DNA of 64,000 nucleotides from Alkalicoccus urumqiensis (GTDB lineage Bacteria; Bacillota; Bacilli; Bacillales; Salisediminibacteriaceae): contig NZ_PVNS01000001.1 in NCBI RefSeq assembly GCF_002993335.1, positions 1 to 64,000 on the forward strand. Reading direction: 5' to 3'. A model generated the notes under the pieces. The model was not told where the DNA came from, ran no database searches, and saw only the letters and a list, made by a program, of their open reading frames with translations. Shown here in pieces: positions 62,819 through 64,000 of the stretch. Every line of letters starts with the position of its first letter. Positions within the stretch are counted from its first letter, which is position 1. A program made the position numbers and the translations under genes.

Positions 62819-64000
62819 TCAGCCTGTGTTCAGGAGCCCTGCAGCCACACCACTGATCGTAAGCAGTACATCCGTCAGAATTTCTTCCGAATGCTCGTCT
62901 TCTTCTGTTTCACGCAGTTTTTGAATCAAATCAACCTGCATGAAATTCAGTGGGTCGACATACGGGTTCCGCAGGTGCACAGAACCTTGAATGTTCGGTG
63001 TGAAGTCCAGAAGCTCACTGGATCCGGAAATCTTCAGAATCATTTCCTTCGTCCGGTTGTATTCATCGTAAATGTCTCCAAAGATCCGATCGCCGATTTC
63101 TTTATCTTCTACGAGCTGCACGTATTCTTTTGCAGCCATCATATCTGCTTTCATGAGTGCCATCTGCAGATTGTTGATTGTCGAATGGAAAAACGGCCAT
63201 TTTTCATACATTTCCTGCAGCGTTTCCAGCGCTTTGTCTCCGCCGTTTTCCAGATAGGAAGCAAAGCCTGTTCCGGAAGCGTACCATGCCGGAATCATCT
63301 GACGGCACTGCGTCCAGGCGAACACCCACGGAATTGCGCGCAGGTCTTCAAACTTTTCGCTGCCCTTCCGGCTCATCGGACGGGAACCGATGTTCAGTTC
63401 ACGCAGCTCATTCAGCGGTGTCGTCTGCTTGAAGTAGGTCAGGAAGTCTTTGTCGCCGAATACGAGATCCTGATATTTTTTCAGGGAATGCTCCGAAATC
63501 GACTCAATCGCTTCCTCCCATTCCGGCTTCAGTCCGGTTACCATCTCGCCGCCGGCATGCACGGTGGATGTCGCCTGAATCAGTGCAGAAGCCGCCTGCT
63601 CCAGGTTGCGGAACGCGATATCGCCGAGCATGTACCTCGAAGAAAGCACCTCGCCCTGCTCCGTGATTTTCACGCCGTCGCCGAGTGTTTCTGCCGGCTG
63701 GGACATAATACTCCGGTTCAGCGGCCCGCCGCCGCGGCCGAGAGAGCCGCCGCGGCCGTGGAAGAATTTCAGGCCGACATCAAATTCTCTGGCCATGTTA
63801 TGAATTTCCTGCTGGGCTTTGAACAATTTCCAGTTAGCGGTTAGTGTGCCGCCGTCCTTACTCCCGTCGGAATAACCGAGCATAATCTCCTGATGGTCGC
63901 CGCGCTCTGCTACGTTGCGGCGGTACACATCCATACTGAAAAGCGTACGCATAATTTCCGGTCCGGCGATTAAATCGTCCACCGTCTCAAGAAGCGGAGC
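62819..64000 (-). CDS. ppc: phosphoenolpyruvate carboxylase, C-terminal part
   Basis: Partial: the reading frame runs off the right edge of the window, so about 393 C-terminal residues of an approximately 900-residue enzyme are present. Signatures: MLGYSDGSKDGG, FFHGRGGSLGRGGGP (catalytic loop with Arg residues), SLRSIPW-like LRAIPWVFAWTQCR, and a C-terminal end at LLNTG. It converts phosphoenolpyruvate and bicarbonate to oxaloacetate, an anaplerotic step. Confidence 0.96.
   Translation of the reverse strand, partial: APLLETVDDLIAGPEIMRTLFSMDVYRRNVAERGDHQEIMLGYSDGSKDGGTLTANWKLFKAQQEIHNMAREFDVGLKFFHGRGGSLGRGGGPLNRSIMSQPAETLGDGVKITEQGEVLSSRYMLGDIAFRNLEQAASALIQATSTVHAGGEMVTGLKPEWEEAIESISEHSLKKYQDLVFGDKDFLTYFKQTTPLNELRELNIGSRPMSRKGSEKFEDLRAIPWVFAWTQCRQMIPAWYASGTGFASYLENGGDKALETLQEMYEKWPFFHSTINNLQMALMKADMMAAKEYVQLVEDKEIGDRIFGDIYDEYNRTKEMILKISGSSELLDFTPNIQGSVHLRNPYVDPLNFMQVDLIQKLRETEEDEHSEEILTDVLLTISGVAAGLLNTG

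Overview
The window looks like a chromosomal piece of a Bacillaceae-type Firmicute (Bacillota). Evidence: AGGAGG-type ribosome sites at most genes, CcpA (cre) and Fur operator-like sites, secreted proteins anchored by S-layer homology (SLH) domains, a YesM/YesN-type two-component system, and a kipI/kipA-type 5-oxoprolinase cluster. The very acidic secreted proteins (Asp/Glu-rich linkers, few Lys) suggest a halophilic and/or alkaliphilic lifestyle; this is an inference. I see no tRNA, rRNA, CRISPR, prophage or transposase gene.

Layout. 0.6-7 kb (minus): three cell-surface proteins, namely an amidase, an SLH glucosaminidase and an SLH phosphodiester glycosidase-like protein. 7.3-12.1 kb (plus): tandem paralogous SLH 5'-nucleotidases. 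12.5-19 kb (minus): YesM/YesN two-component system followed by a sugar ABC importer without ATPase. 19.2-23.7 kb (minus): two CAP/SCP-domain paralogs separated by 1.8 kb of non-coding mosaic repeats, then a ComEA-like helix-hairpin-helix protein. 24.7-33.6 kb: an unrecognised protein, an SLH N-formylglutamate-amidohydrolase-like enzyme, an acyltransferase, an M14 carboxypeptidase, a D,D-carboxypeptidase and an MHYT-EAL cyclic-di-GMP protein. 33.7-40.4 kb (minus): ROK regulator, sugar ABC importer and GH42 beta-galactosidase. 40.5-46 kb (minus): MgtC-like protein and a Fur-controlled iron ABC importer split by a repeat. 46-52.5 kb: MIP18-type Fe-S factor, small K+ channel, DUF2071 protein, photolyase, nitrilase-family amidase, TSUP and AEC transporters. 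52.5-56.2 kb (minus): a 1234-residue secreted nuclease. 56.9-62.1 kb (minus): five overlapping genes encoding a BMP-family sensor protein, a histidine kinase and 5-oxoprolinase PxpB/A/C. 62.8 kb to the end: the C-terminal part of phosphoenolpyruvate carboxylase.

How the genes fit together. Much of the window makes an extracytoplasmic toolkit. Peptidoglycan and peptide hydrolases carry either SLH triplets or copper-amine-oxidase-N-like stalk repeats. The secreted nuclease and two 5'-nucleotidases could together scavenge extracellular DNA and nucleotides. Two sugar importers lack an ATPase and probably share one encoded elsewhere.

Most unusual features. (1) Six non-coding arrays, each about nine degenerate units and 186-187 nt, with a strict 21-nt period broken by a 19-nt unit. 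Each lies 120-430 nt downstream of the 3' end of a minus-strand gene, in the same orientation. Some are embedded in a larger mosaic repeat family. (2) The BMP protein - histidine kinase - KipI - PxpA - KipA operon, which joins a sporulation-type kinase to homologues of a kinase inhibitor and its antagonist in one translationally coupled unit.
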